Source: Arthrobacter sp. AQ5-06
Lineage (GTDB): Bacteria; Actinomycetota; Actinomycetes; Actinomycetales; Micrococcaceae
Direction of reading: 5' to 3'
Length of the DNA: 63,886 nucleotides
NCBI RefSeq assembly: GCF_003287955.1
Contig: NZ_QMKP01000019.1
Span: 1 to 63,886, forward strand
Part shown: piece by piece, positions 25,777 to 34,135 of the stretch
How the letters are laid out: each line of letters begins with the position of its first letter
Position numbering within the stretch: the stretch's first letter is position 1
The notes under the pieces: model-generated
Seen by the model: only the letters and a program-made list of their open reading frames with translations
The model's database searches: none
What the model was told of the DNA's origin: nothing
Position numbers and translations under genes: made by a program

Positions 25777-27263
25777 GAGAGAAGCCGGGCCCGTTCGAAG
25801 AGGTGTGGGTGGGAATCGATCTGGGGACCCAAAGCGTCCGGGTCCTGGCGGTCACCGGCACCGGCGAAGTGATCGGTTCCGGAAGCCGCCCGCTGACCAG
25901 CCACCGGGACGGCGCCCGCCACGAGCAGAACCCAGAACAATGGTGGGAGGCGGTCTGCGGGGCATCCACGGATGCCCTCCGGGATGTACCCGCCGCAGCG
26001 GTACGGGGGGTCGCCGTCGACGCGACCTCCGGCACGATCCTGCTCATGGACCGGGAGGGCCGGCCCCTGACGCCTGGGCTCATGTACGACGACGGACGCG
26101 CCGCGACGGAGGCCGCCCGCGTCAACGATGCCGGGGCCGAGGTCTGGAGAGAACTGGGCTATCAGCGGATGCAGCCGGCCTGGGCACTGCCGAAGCTTCT
26201 ATGGCTGCTGCGCGAGCATCAGGACAAGGTCCCCGGGGCCCGGCTGGCCCATCAGAACGACTTCATCAACCGGCAGCTCACGGGCCATGATGTCCCCACC
26301 GACCTGAGCAATGCCCTCAAAACAGGGGCACACCTGATTCAGGAAAAGTGGCCCGAGGAACTCATGCAGGACCTCAGGGTCCCGGCGGGCGTCCTTCCGG
26401 ACCTCGTCCGCATGGGCACCCGGATCGGGGCCGTCAGCAGCGCGGCTGCCGCGGCCACCGGCATCCCCGCCGGCACCCCGGTTATCGCCGGAGCCACCGA
26501 CGGCTGCGCCGCGCAGCTCGGCGCCGGGGCGCTGAAAGCCGGAAGCTGGAACTCCGTACTCGGCACAACACTGGTGCTCAAAGGCGTCACCCGGGAACTG
26601 ATCCAGGACCCCCTGGGCGTTGTCTATTCGCACAAGGCCCCCAACGGCGACTGGCTCCCCGGAGGCGCTTCCAGCACCGGAGCCGGCGCCATCACCCGGG
26701 ACTTCTCCGGCCAGGACCTTGCCCGGCTTGAGCGTCAGGCCAGAGCCTATGAACCCGCCGGCGTCCTCGCCTACCCGCTCGTGTCCCGCGGTGAACGCTT
26801 CCCCTTCCTCGCCTCCGGCGCGGAAGGATTCATCCTAGGGACCCCCTCCACCGACGGCGAACGGTATGCGGCAGTCCTACAGGGCATCGCCTACATCGAA
26901 CGGCTCTGCTTCGACTACCTCGACCTCCTGGGCGCACCCCTGCACGGCGAGCTGATCCTCACCGGCGGAGCCACCAAAAGCGAGTACTGGTGCCAGCTGC
27001 GCGCCGACATCCTGGGCCGTCCCGTGACGTTGCCGCAGAACGCGGAGCCGGCGTTGGGCATGGCCGTCCTCGCGGCCTCCCCGGGGCGGCAAACCGCCGC
27101 CGTGGCCGCGGAGATGGTGCGGATGCGGCGGAGAATCGATCCCCGGGACGGTGCAACCGGCACGTACGACGCCGCCTACCTGAACCTTGTCGGAGAGCTC
27201 GAAGGACGCGGCTGGCTCTCGGAAGCCGTCGCCGCACACGCACGTGAAAGGACAAACGCATGA
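25773..27263 (+). CDS. FGGY-family carbohydrate kinase 2
   Basis: 496 residues. N-domain VWVGIDLGTQSVRVLAVTGT and VAVDATSGTILLMDREGRPL; C-domain PVIAGATDGCAAQLGAGAL, GSWNSVLGTTLVLKG and LTGGATKSEYWCQLRADI. It is clearly a separate paralogue rather than a duplicate of kinase 1. Two different FGGY kinases in one operon suggest two substrates, or two steps of one pathway. Confidence 0.85.
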   Translation: MREKPGPFEEVWVGIDLGTQSVRVLAVTGTGEVIGSGSRPLTSHRDGARHEQNPEQWWEAVCGASTDALRDVPAAAVRGVAVDATSGTILLMDREGRPLTPGLMYDDGRAATEAARVNDAGAEVWRELGYQRMQPAWALPKLLWLLREHQDKVPGARLAHQNDFINRQLTGHDVPTDLSNALKTGAHLIQEKWPEELMQDLRVPAGVLPDLVRMGTRIGAVSSAAAAATGIPAGTPVIAGATDGCAAQLGAGALKAGSWNSVLGTTLVLKGVTRELIQDPLGVVYSHKAPNGDWLPGGASSTGAGAITRDFSGQDLARLERQARAYEPAGVLAYPLVSRGERFPFLASGAEGFILGTPSTDGERYAAVLQGIAYIERLCFDYLDLLGAPLHGELILTGGATKSEYWCQLRADILGRPVTLPQNAEPALGMAVLAASPGRQTAAVAAEMVRMRRRIDPRDGATGTYDAAYLNLVGELEGRGWLSEAVAAHARERTNA

Positions 27264-27916
27264 CCGATCTCATCCTCGTCCGGCACGGCGAGACCATCTG
27301 GCACGCGGAAAACCGGTATGCCGGCCGCAGCGACATCGACCTGACGCCCCGCGGCCTGGAGCAGGCCTCCCGACTCGCCCGCTGGGCAGGAACCGCGGGA
27401 CTGACCGGCATCTGGGCCTCGGACCTTAGCCGGGCCCGCCGGACCGCCGAAGGCTGCGCCGAGGCCACCGGCCAGGAACTCAAGATCGACCCACGGCTGC
27501 GCGAGCTCGACTTCGGCGACGGGGAGGGACTGACCGGTGCCGAAATGGAGGCCAAATTCCCCGAGGCCCGCAAAGCCTTCCAAACCGACCCCGCCGCGTC
27601 CCCGCTGCCGGGCGGCGAAGACCCCTTCAAGGCCGCGGAACGGTTCGTGCAGTGTCTGCACGCCATGGCGGAGGAACAACCTGATGGACGTTTCCTTGTC
27701 GTCGCCCACACGACGGCCATCCGGCTTGCGCTATGCCGGCTCCTGGGTATCCCCCTCGGCGAATACCGACGGGTTTTCCCCTCCCTCCGTAACTGCGCCC
27801 TGACAACGATCCGTCTTGAGGGCCAACAAGCCGGCCTGCTCGAGTACAACACTATGGTCGGGCCGTTGACAGAAGCATCGGCCGGCGAACCGCCCGCTGC
27901 GTCCCCGGCATCCTGA
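27260..27916 (+). CDS. Histidine phosphatase family protein
   Basis: 218 residues. The catalytic RHGE motif is at residues 8-11 (LVRHGETIWHAENRYAGRSD), the acid/base region is LRELDFGDGEGLTG, and the second histidine is in VVAHTTAIR. It is a phosphoglycerate-mutase-like phosphatase. The ATGA overlap with kinase 2 implies it removes phosphate from an intermediate or a dead-end product made by the kinases. Confidence 0.85.
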   Translation: MTDLILVRHGETIWHAENRYAGRSDIDLTPRGLEQASRLARWAGTAGLTGIWASDLSRARRTAEGCAEATGQELKIDPRLRELDFGDGEGLTGAEMEAKFPEARKAFQTDPAASPLPGGEDPFKAAERFVQCLHAMAEEQPDGRFLVVAHTTAIRLALCRLLGIPLGEYRRVFPSLRNCALTTIRLEGQQAGLLEYNTMVGPLTEASAGEPPAASPAS

Positions 27917-27936
27917 TCAGAACTTAGGAGTTCCAC

Positions 27937-28983
27937 ATGACCACCCGCATCCTCGCCGCAGGAGACCACTTCGTCCTCAACCGCCTCCTCATCGACGCCG
28001 TAGAACGCGAAGTGCCGGACGGCATCGAATTCACCGAAACGACGCTTCCGTGGCCGCTCACCCCGTTCGGCCCGGTCGCCGAAGTGGACGAAGCCTCCGG
28101 CACCGAAGAACAGCTGATCGCATCGCTCCGCGGCGTCGAAATCTGCATCACGCAGATGGCACCGCTCACCGAAAAGGTCCTCAAGGCCTGCCCCGACCTG
28201 AAATTGTTCTGCATCAGCCGGGGAGGCCCGGTCAACGCGAACCTGGAAGCAGCGACCCGCCACGGCGTCGCCGTCACCTCCGCACCCGGACGCAACGCCG
28301 CCGCCACCGCCGAACACACCCTGGGCATGATGCTGGCCGCCATCCGCCGCATCCCCCAGACCAACGCCGACCTGTCCGCCGGAACCTGGCGGGGCGACTA
28401 CTACACATACGACAACGTCGGCCCCGAGCTTGAAGGCAGCACCATCGGCCTCGTTGGCTACGGCGCCATCGGCAGCCGCGTAGCGCGCATGCTCAAAGGA
28501 TTCGGCGCTGACGTCCTGGTCCACGACCCCTACGTCACCGCCGACCTCCTGGCAGGAAACGCCACACAGGTAGGGCTCGATGAGCTGCTCTCCCGCAGCC
28601 TGGCGGTAAGCCTGCACGCCAGGGTGACGCCGGAGACCACCGGAATGATCGGCGCCGCACAGATCGCCGCCATGCCCGCAGGGTCCATCATCATCAACTG
28701 CGCCCGCGGGGCACTGCTGGACTACGACGCCCTCTGCGACGCCCTCGACTCGGGCCACCTCTTCGGTGCCGCATTCGACGTCTTCCCCGAAGAACCCATC
28801 CCCGCAGGCTCGCGCCTCCTCACCACCCCCAACATCGTCATGACCCCCCACCTGGCAGGCGCCAGTAAGGAAACAGCTGCCAAAGCCGCAACGATCATCG
28901 CCGGAGACGTCGGACGCTACCTGCGAGGCCAGCCCCTGGCCCACTGCGCCAACCCCGACGCCCTGCGCCCCGCAAACAGATAG
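27937..28983 (+). CDS. D-2-hydroxyacid dehydrogenase (SerA/phosphoglycerate-dehydrogenase-like)
   Basis: 348 residues. The NAD-binding loop is GLVGYGAIGSRVARML. Catalytic Arg is in ISRGGPVN or NCARGALLDYD, Glu in FPEEPIP and His in MTPHLAGA. AGGAG lies 6 bases before the ATG. Within this operon it probably oxidises or reduces a 2-hydroxy acid derived from the imported compound, which would make the pathway one for a sugar acid or a polyol oxidised to one. That is inference. Confidence 0.85.
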   Translation: MTTRILAAGDHFVLNRLLIDAVEREVPDGIEFTETTLPWPLTPFGPVAEVDEASGTEEQLIASLRGVEICITQMAPLTEKVLKACPDLKLFCISRGGPVNANLEAATRHGVAVTSAPGRNAAATAEHTLGMMLAAIRRIPQTNADLSAGTWRGDYYTYDNVGPELEGSTIGLVGYGAIGSRVARMLKGFGADVLVHDPYVTADLLAGNATQVGLDELLSRSLAVSLHARVTPETTGMIGAAQIAAMPAGSIIINCARGALLDYDALCDALDSGHLFGAAFDVFPEEPIPAGSRLLTTPNIVMTPHLAGASKETAAKAATIIAGDVGRYLRGQPLAHCANPDALRPANR

Positions 28984-29161
28984 CCGTCGCCGGCCGCTTA
29001 CCCGACCGTCCCAACGCTCTCCCGGCGGCGGGGCACTCAGGAAACGGCCGCCATCACCCAGGCGCCCACGTGCGCCGAATCCGTCCGCACCGGGTTCCAG
29101 CACACCTGAAACATGGAGGGCGCCGACCGGCGCCGTCAGCACAGAGAGGGGCCCGGTTTTC

Positions 29162-30290
29162 GTGCCACATTTGGAAGAGCAAGAACTGTCATGGACCAGT
29201 TTTGGACCAGCGGGCCGTGGACACTATCCGCGTTTTGGCCGCGGATTTGGTCGAAAAAATAGGCAACGGCCACCCCGGGACGGCCCTGAGCCTTGCCCCG
29301 GCCGCTTACCTTCTCTCTTCTCTTCCAGAAGCTGATGCGCCATGACCCGAAGAACCCGGACTGGATCGGATGCGACCGCTTTGTCCTGTCCCCTGGTCAT
29401 ACGTCCCTGACCCTGTACATCCAGCTGTACCTCTCCGGCTACGGCCTGGAGCTGAAGGACCTGCAGGCGTTGCGGACCTGGGGTTCGCTGACTCCGGGCC
29501 ACCCGGAGTACAAGCACACCGCTGGTGTGGAGATCACCACCGGCCCGCTGGGCCAGGGCCTGCCTCTGCGGTGGGGTTCGCGTATTCCCCGCGCCGGAGC
29601 GCGGCCTGTTCGACGCGGATGCCGCCGAGGGCGCGTCCCCGTTCGGCCACACCGTCTGGGTCATTGCCTCCGACGGCGACCTCCAGGAAGGCGTGACCTC
29701 CGAGGCCTCCGCGCTTGCCGGCCACCAGGAACTCGGCAATCTTGTGGTGAGTTACGACGAGAACCACATCTCCATCGAAGACGACACCGACATCTCCTTC
29801 ACCGAGGATGTCCTCAAGCGCTACGAAGCCTACGGCTGGCATGTGCAGCGCGTTGACTGGACCCGCACCGGCGCATACCAGGAAGACGTCCAGTAGCTCT
29901 ACGCTGCGCTCGTGGCCAAGGTCCTGAACGCGATCGGCCCCGTCATGCCCGAACTCTGGGGCGGTTCGGCTGACCTGGCCGAATCCAACAACACCACGAT
30001 CGAGGGCTCCCCGTCGTTCATTCCCGCGTCCGGGTCCACGGAGGCGTGGAAGGGCAACCCGTACGGGCGGGTGCTGCACTTCGCATCCGCGAACACGCCG
30101 CGGCGTCGATCGTGAACGGCATCGCCCTGCTCGGCCGGACCAGTGCGTTCTCGGGCACGTTCCTGATCTTCAGCGACTACCAGCGGCCGGCCATCCGGCT
30201 CGGGGCGCTGATGGTGTCCTGACCCTCTGCGTTTGGACGCACGACTGCTTCGGCCTGGGCGGCGACGGCCCCACCCACCAGGCTGGCACC
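29162..30290 (+). pseudogene. tkt: Transketolase pseudogene with multiple frameshifts and an internal deletion
   Basis: Starting at GTG 29162 (EEQELSWTS) the frame is lost by an extra T near 29196. DQRAVDTIRVLAADLVEK and GNGHPGTALSLAPAAYLL follow. A 7-bp slip near 29317 precedes the block from RHDPKNPDWIG to HTAGVEITTGPLGQG. One-base losses follow near 29567 and 29597, and a stop TAG replaces a codon at 29894-29896. Around 29910 a large in-gene deletion joins the TPP domain to the C-terminal half ([38 protein letters not shown]). Clearly dead. Confidence 0.9.
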
Positions 30291-30298
30291 GGCACATC

Positions 30299-30610
30299 AC
30301 CTTGTCCATGCTCGCCCACGCCTTCCTCTTCGCACCGTCCGGAGGTGGCCACTGGATGATCCAAGGGCCCTTTATGATCGACGCGGCGAACGCCAGCGGC
30401 GCCTCGCAGGCCCAGACAGCCCTGTCCGTCATGCTGGGCAAGGCCTGGAACGACCTGGTCCAGCCCTTCTGGATCCTGCCCGCCCTGGCCCTATCAAAGC
30501 TGAAGCTCAAGGACATTATGGGTTACACCGTGGTCATGATGTTTTGGGTTGGCATCAACTACATCGCTGCCATCCTGCTCTGGGCTACGGCTACGTGGGC
30601 TAAAGACCTT
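30299..30610 (+). pseudogene. AtoE-type short-chain fatty acid permease, C-terminal fragment
   Basis: The frame reads FLFAPSGGGHWMIQGPFMID, then LGKAWNDLVQPFWILPAL and LKDIMGYTVVMMFWVGINY. FVPSGGGQWAIQGP, the W.N..QPFW motif and ARDIMGY are characteristic of AtoE short-chain fatty acid transporters. The first ~340 residues are absent, and the fragment is joined directly to the transketolase relic. Confidence 0.75.
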
Positions 30611-30626
30611 CCAACAAGAAGAACCA

Positions 30627-30695
30627 ATGCTGTTCCTGGTACGCATGGACGTCAACCTTCCCGCTGACATGCCTTCTGAGGAGAAGACGCCCGCC
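30627..30695 (+). pseudogene. catC: Muconolactone isomerase N-terminal fragment
   Basis: ATG 30627 begins MLFLVRMDVNLPADMPSEE, the characteristic opening of muconolactone delta-isomerase (about 95 residues when complete). The match ends after about 20 codons at a strong hairpin. The enzyme belongs to the catechol branch of the beta-ketoadipate pathway. Confidence 0.7.
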
Positions 30696-30725
30696 GGCCC
30701 GGATCGGTACCAACCGATCCGGGCC
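30696..30725. terminator. Strong hairpin terminator
   Basis: GGCCCGGATCGGT (30696-30708) and its exact complement at 30713-30725 form a 13-bp stem with a 4-base loop. It lies between rightward debris and the end of a leftward gene and could act on both strands. No long U-tract follows. Confidence 0.75.
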
Positions 30726-30745
30726 AGCGTGATTTGTAGGGTCTG

Positions 30746-31387
30746 TTAGGGCAGCACGCTGGCGTTGATGACGTTTCCGCCGTCGGCCGTGACGTAGCAG
30801 TCCACGCGCCGGTCTCCCGATTCCCAACTGGTACTGCTGGGGTAGGCCCGCTGGAAGTTCAGCGTGTACTCGTTGGCCGCCGGTGCCAGCCTCGCCGCCT
30901 GGCAAGCCTCCAGCGCCTTGGCTGCGAGGGCCTCCCGGCCCGGATAGGAGCCGACGGCGGGGTAGCGGAAGACGGCCACGAGCTGGGCCGAGTGCCCGGT
31001 ATCGCAGGCCACCACCGTTGACCGCAAGGCCTCGGCGTCAAAATCCTTGAAGCAGTCGCCCAGCCGGTAGGCCGGCGGCTCCACACCCTCACGGGGGAGG
31101 GGGAGCGGGGTGGCCAGGGGAGTGGGCGAGATTTCCACGATCCCCGAGCCGCCGTCGTCGGACGTCTCCGGTGCCCCGGAACCCAGCCACGCGGCGAGCC
31201 ACACCAGGCCTCCCACCACGCCGAGCAGAACCACCACGAAGGCTGCCTTCAGGAGCGTTGATGCGACCCGCCGGGGCTTCCGGGCCGGGCGCTCCTTGGC
31301 AGGTGCCGGGACAGCCACCTGCGGCAACCCGGCGGTGGGCGGAGCGGCGGGTTTGGGTGGGATGGGGCGCAATTCCTGGTTGTCCAT
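30746..31387 (-). CDS. Membrane-anchored septum-formation-domain protein
   Basis: 213 residues. A Pro-rich basic cytoplasmic N-terminus (about 1-45) and one transmembrane helix (about 46-70, LLKAAFVVVLLGVVGGLVWL) are followed by an extracytoplasmic domain with four cysteines (LGDCFKDF, VVACDTGH, EACQAARL, VDCYVTA). The pattern GDCF..........V.C...H..Q.V matches the actinobacterial septum-formation domain (PF13845 type). The biochemical role is unknown. Confidence 0.7.
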   Translation of the reverse strand: MDNQELRPIPPKPAAPPTAGLPQVAVPAPAKERPARKPRRVASTLLKAAFVVVLLGVVGGLVWLAAWLGSGAPETSDDGGSGIVEISPTPLATPLPLPREGVEPPAYRLGDCFKDFDAEALRSTVVACDTGHSAQLVAVFRYPAVGSYPGREALAAKALEACQAARLAPAANEYTLNFQRAYPSSTSWESGDRRVDCYVTADGGNVINASVLP

Positions 31388-31661
31388 CCGGATACCCCTC
31401 CTGGGTTCGCCTTGCGATGCTGCACGCTCCGTGCACCCGGATCGGCAGCTGATGAAGAGACTCTATCCAACAAAAAAGCCGGGAACCCTGCGCGTCGCGG
31501 CGGAAAGGGTACCCGACATGGCGTCTGCACGCACGGGCCGGGGCGCACCGGGCGCGGAAAGCATGTAATCTAGGTGTTACGACAAATTGACCAAACATTC
31601 CGGGGCCTCACCGATAGCCAAGGTGACCACCTCCGGTCCGAGTACAAAAGGGGGTCACGCC

Positions 31662-31895
31662 ATGGGGCGCGGCCGTCAAAAGGCAAAAGCTACCAAGCAG
31701 GCTCGGGATATTAAGTACTATTCCCCGAACACTGACTATTCGGCCCTTCAGCGCGAGCTCAAAGGTCCTGAAGGTCGTGCCACGAGCCATTTCGCGAATG
31801 ACCCGGTTGAACCGGACTATTCGGCTTATGTGGATAAGTACGCGGACGATTTGGAAGAAGACGACGACGAGGTAAACACCCGTCGGATCGGCTAG
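31662..31895 (+). CDS. DUF3073 protein
   Basis: 77 residues from ATG 31662, chosen because MGRGRQKAKATKQARDIKYY is the invariant start of DUF3073 proteins. The family is conserved in actinobacteria and of unknown function. The N-terminus is basic and the C-terminus very acidic (DDLEEDDDE). It is followed by a strong terminator at 32037. Confidence 0.9.
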   Translation: MGRGRQKAKATKQARDIKYYSPNTDYSALQRELKGPEGRATSHFANDPVEPDYSAYVDKYADDLEEDDDEVNTRRIG

Positions 31896-32036
31896 GTGTC
31901 GCACGCCTGTCCCGCCGCAAGGCGTCCGGCCCGCGACGCTGCAGTACGTTCGGACGCCGCAGTTGTTCGTAAGTACAGCACTTCTTTTCAGTACCCCGGA
32001 TCCCAGCGGACCCGCGGTGCTGGCCTCAGTTATCAG

Positions 32037-32080
32037 GCCCGCTGCCTGCGCCGGAACCCGGTGCCGGCGGCGGGCTTTTT
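32037..32080 (+). terminator. Rho-independent terminator after the DUF3073 gene
   Basis: GCCCGCTGCC (32037-32046) pairs with GGCGGCGGGC (32066-32075) with one G-T wobble and is followed immediately by TTTTT. The orientation fits termination of the rightward DUF3073 transcript. Confidence 0.75.
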
Positions 32081-32131
32081 GGTGTTGACTGAAGGCGATG
32101 ATGCGCTGTGCCGCCCGCGAAAGGACCTCCC

Positions 32132-32911
32132 ATGCCAGGAAACTCCTCATCCCCCAGCTACCGCCACGGTGAACCGTGCTGGGCTGACGTGCAGACCCGG
32201 GACGTGGAAGCAGCCAAGGCCTTCTACGCAGCGGTGTTCGGGTGGACCTTCAAGGACCTGCCCACGCCCGATGGCCGCAGCTATGCCCAGGCGTTCGTGG
32301 AGGAGGACCTGGTTGCCGTGGTGGCACCGCAGAACCCGCACCAGGAGTCACTCGGCACGCATGCCCAATGGAACATCTACTTCGCCGCGGAGGACGCCGG
32401 TGCGCTGGCCGAGGAAGTTCCCCACGCCGGCGGCGCGGTGCAGTTCGGCCCTGAGGAAGTGGCGGACACCGGCGTGATGGTGTTTGTGGATCCTCCCGGC
32501 GGCGGGACCACCGGCGTGTGGCAGCCCGGGACGCACACCGGCTCCGGCCGGTACAACGAGGCCGGCGCGCTTTCCTGGACGGAGCTGCTGACGCCTGAGC
32601 CGCGGGCCGCTGTCGGGTTTTTCCAGCAGCTGTTCGGCCACGAGGTGACCGAGTATCCCCAGGACGACGGCGGGACGTACAGCACGCTCATGGTGAACGG
32701 CGCGGAGGTGGCCGGGATAGTCGCCGCCGAGGCGCCTGCCAGGTGGCAGATCTATTTCGGCGTCATCGACGTGGCCGATGCTGTGCGGAAGGCCGTGGCG
32801 GCGGGGGCGGAAGTGCTGATCGGGCCGGAGTCGGATGACGACGATACGCCCGGCGCAACGGCGACGCTCAAGGACCCGCAGGGCGGTGTGTTCAGCCTGC
32901 TGGAGGTTTAA
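32132..32911 (+). CDS. Two-domain VOC-family protein
   Basis: 259 residues from ATG 32132 (AAAGGA upstream). There are two glyoxalase/VOC domains: about 10-125 (GEPCWADVQTRDVEAAKAFY, AAVFGWTFKDLP) and about 137-258 (LSWTELLTPEPRAAVGFFQQ, LFGHEVTEYPQDDG). Such proteins include small-molecule-binding and metal-dependent enzymes. The role is unknown and the neighbours give no hint. Confidence 0.85.
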   Translation: MPGNSSSPSYRHGEPCWADVQTRDVEAAKAFYAAVFGWTFKDLPTPDGRSYAQAFVEEDLVAVVAPQNPHQESLGTHAQWNIYFAAEDAGALAEEVPHAGGAVQFGPEEVADTGVMVFVDPPGGGTTGVWQPGTHTGSGRYNEAGALSWTELLTPEPRAAVGFFQQLFGHEVTEYPQDDGGTYSTLMVNGAEVAGIVAAEAPARWQIYFGVIDVADAVRKAVAAGAEVLIGPESDDDDTPGATATLKDPQGGVFSLLEV

Positions 32912-32918
32912 ACACGGA

Positions 32919-32951
32919 TGCCCCACAGCCGCCGTTTGGCGGTGTGGGGCA
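32919..32951. terminator. Bidirectional terminator between convergent genes
   Basis: TGCCCCACA-G-CCGCC and GGCGGTGTGGGGCA pair over 14 bp with one bulged G and a 4-base loop. It sits exactly between the rightward VOC gene and the leftward purM gene. Confidence 0.8.
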
Positions 32952-32965
32952 CCCGGGGACTGGCT

Positions 32966-34135
32966 TTAGGCGTAGGCGTTGACCAACCGGACGGCGCCGC
33001 CGTCCACACCCTTGGCGCCCTGGACGTAGTCCGGACCGGTCTTGAGGATGGAATCCGAGTCCGCGGTGACGGTGCCCATGATCCAGGACGGCACGCCGCG
33101 GTCGTTGAGGCGGGCCACGGCGGCGTCGGCGGCGTCGGCGGACACAATGGCCACCATGCCCACACCGAGGTTCAGGGTGCGCTCCAGGTCGGCCAGCGGC
33201 ACGTTGCCCAGCTCGGAGACCAGCTTGAAGATGGCCGGCAGTTCCCAGGTGGCGCGGTCCACGGTGGCCACGAGGCCCTGCGGCAGCACGCGGGCCAGGT
33301 TGGCGGCCAGGCCGCCTCCGGTGACGTGGCTGAAGCCGTGCACGGCTGCACCGCCGGCGGAGCCGCTCACCGGGAAGGCGCGGGCCAGGTCCAGGCAGTC
33401 CGCAGCGTAGACGCGGGTGGGTTCCAGCAGTTCCTCGCCCAGCGTGCGGCCGAGTTCGGAGACCTGGCGGTCCAGTGCCCAGCCGGCGTGGTTGATGACG
33501 CGGCGGACCAAGGAGTAGCCGTTGGAGTGCAGGCCGGAGGAGGCCATGCCGATCACAACGTCGCCGGCGCGGACGCGGTCCGGGCCGAGCAGGTCGGAGG
33601 CCTCGACAACACCGGTGGCGGCACCGGCGACGTCGTATTCGTGCTCGCCGAGCAGGCCGGGGTGCTCGGCTGTTTCGCCGCCCACCAGGGCTGTACCGGC
33701 GACGGAGCAGGCCGCGGCGATGCCACGGACGATGTCCGCGATGCGCTCCGGGACAACTTTGCCGCAGGCGATGTAGTCGGTCATAAAGAGCGGCTCGGCG
33801 CCCACCACTACGATGTCGTCCACCACCATGCCCACCAGGTCAAAGCCGATGGTGTCGTGGATGTCCATGGCCTGGGCGATGGCAACCTTGGTGCCCACGC
33901 CGTCGGTGGACGTGGCCAGCAGCGGGCGCTTGAAGGTCAGCAGACGCGAGACATCGTACAGGCCGGCGAAGCCGCCCACGCCGCCGATGACGGAGGAATT
34001 GTGGGTGGCCTTCACGGCACCCTTCATCAGTTCCACGGCGCGGTCGCCGGCTTCAACGTCAACACCGGCGGAGGCGTACGTGATGCCTGCGGGGCCCTGT
34101 GGGCTGTTGCCGGCGGCGGGGGTTGCGGAAGTCAT
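32966..34135 (-). CDS. purM: Phosphoribosylformylglycinamidine cyclo-ligase
   Basis: 389 residues. AIR synthetase signatures: TYASAGVDVEAGDRAVELM, LLATSTDGVGTKVAIAQAMD, VGGETAEHPG and the late HVTGGGLAANLARVLP. It closes the imidazole ring in de novo purine synthesis (FGAM to AIR, ATP-dependent). Its start overlaps the purF stop by 4 bp, the usual actinobacterial purF-purM pair. Its length is slightly above the family norm because of a short N-terminal extension. Confidence 0.97.
   Translation of the reverse strand: MTSATPAAGNSPQGPAGITYASAGVDVEAGDRAVELMKGAVKATHNSSVIGGVGGFAGLYDVSRLLTFKRPLLATSTDGVGTKVAIAQAMDIHDTIGFDLVGMVVDDIVVVGAEPLFMTDYIACGKVVPERIADIVRGIAAACSVAGTALVGGETAEHPGLLGEHEYDVAGAATGVVEASDLLGPDRVRAGDVVIGMASSGLHSNGYSLVRRVINHAGWALDRQVSELGRTLGEELLEPTRVYAADCLDLARAFPVSGSAGGAAVHGFSHVTGGGLAANLARVLPQGLVATVDRATWELPAIFKLVSELGNVPLADLERTLNLGVGMVAIVSADAADAAVARLNDRGVPSWIMGTVTADSDSILKTGPDYVQGAKGVDGGAVRLVNAYA

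Noticed and set aside
26959..29142. Long leftward open frame of more than 700 codons opposite the sugar operon
   Set aside because: It is antisense to four well-supported genes, Gly/Ala/Arg/Ser-rich without domain signatures. In high-GC DNA such mirror frames arise from codon bias.
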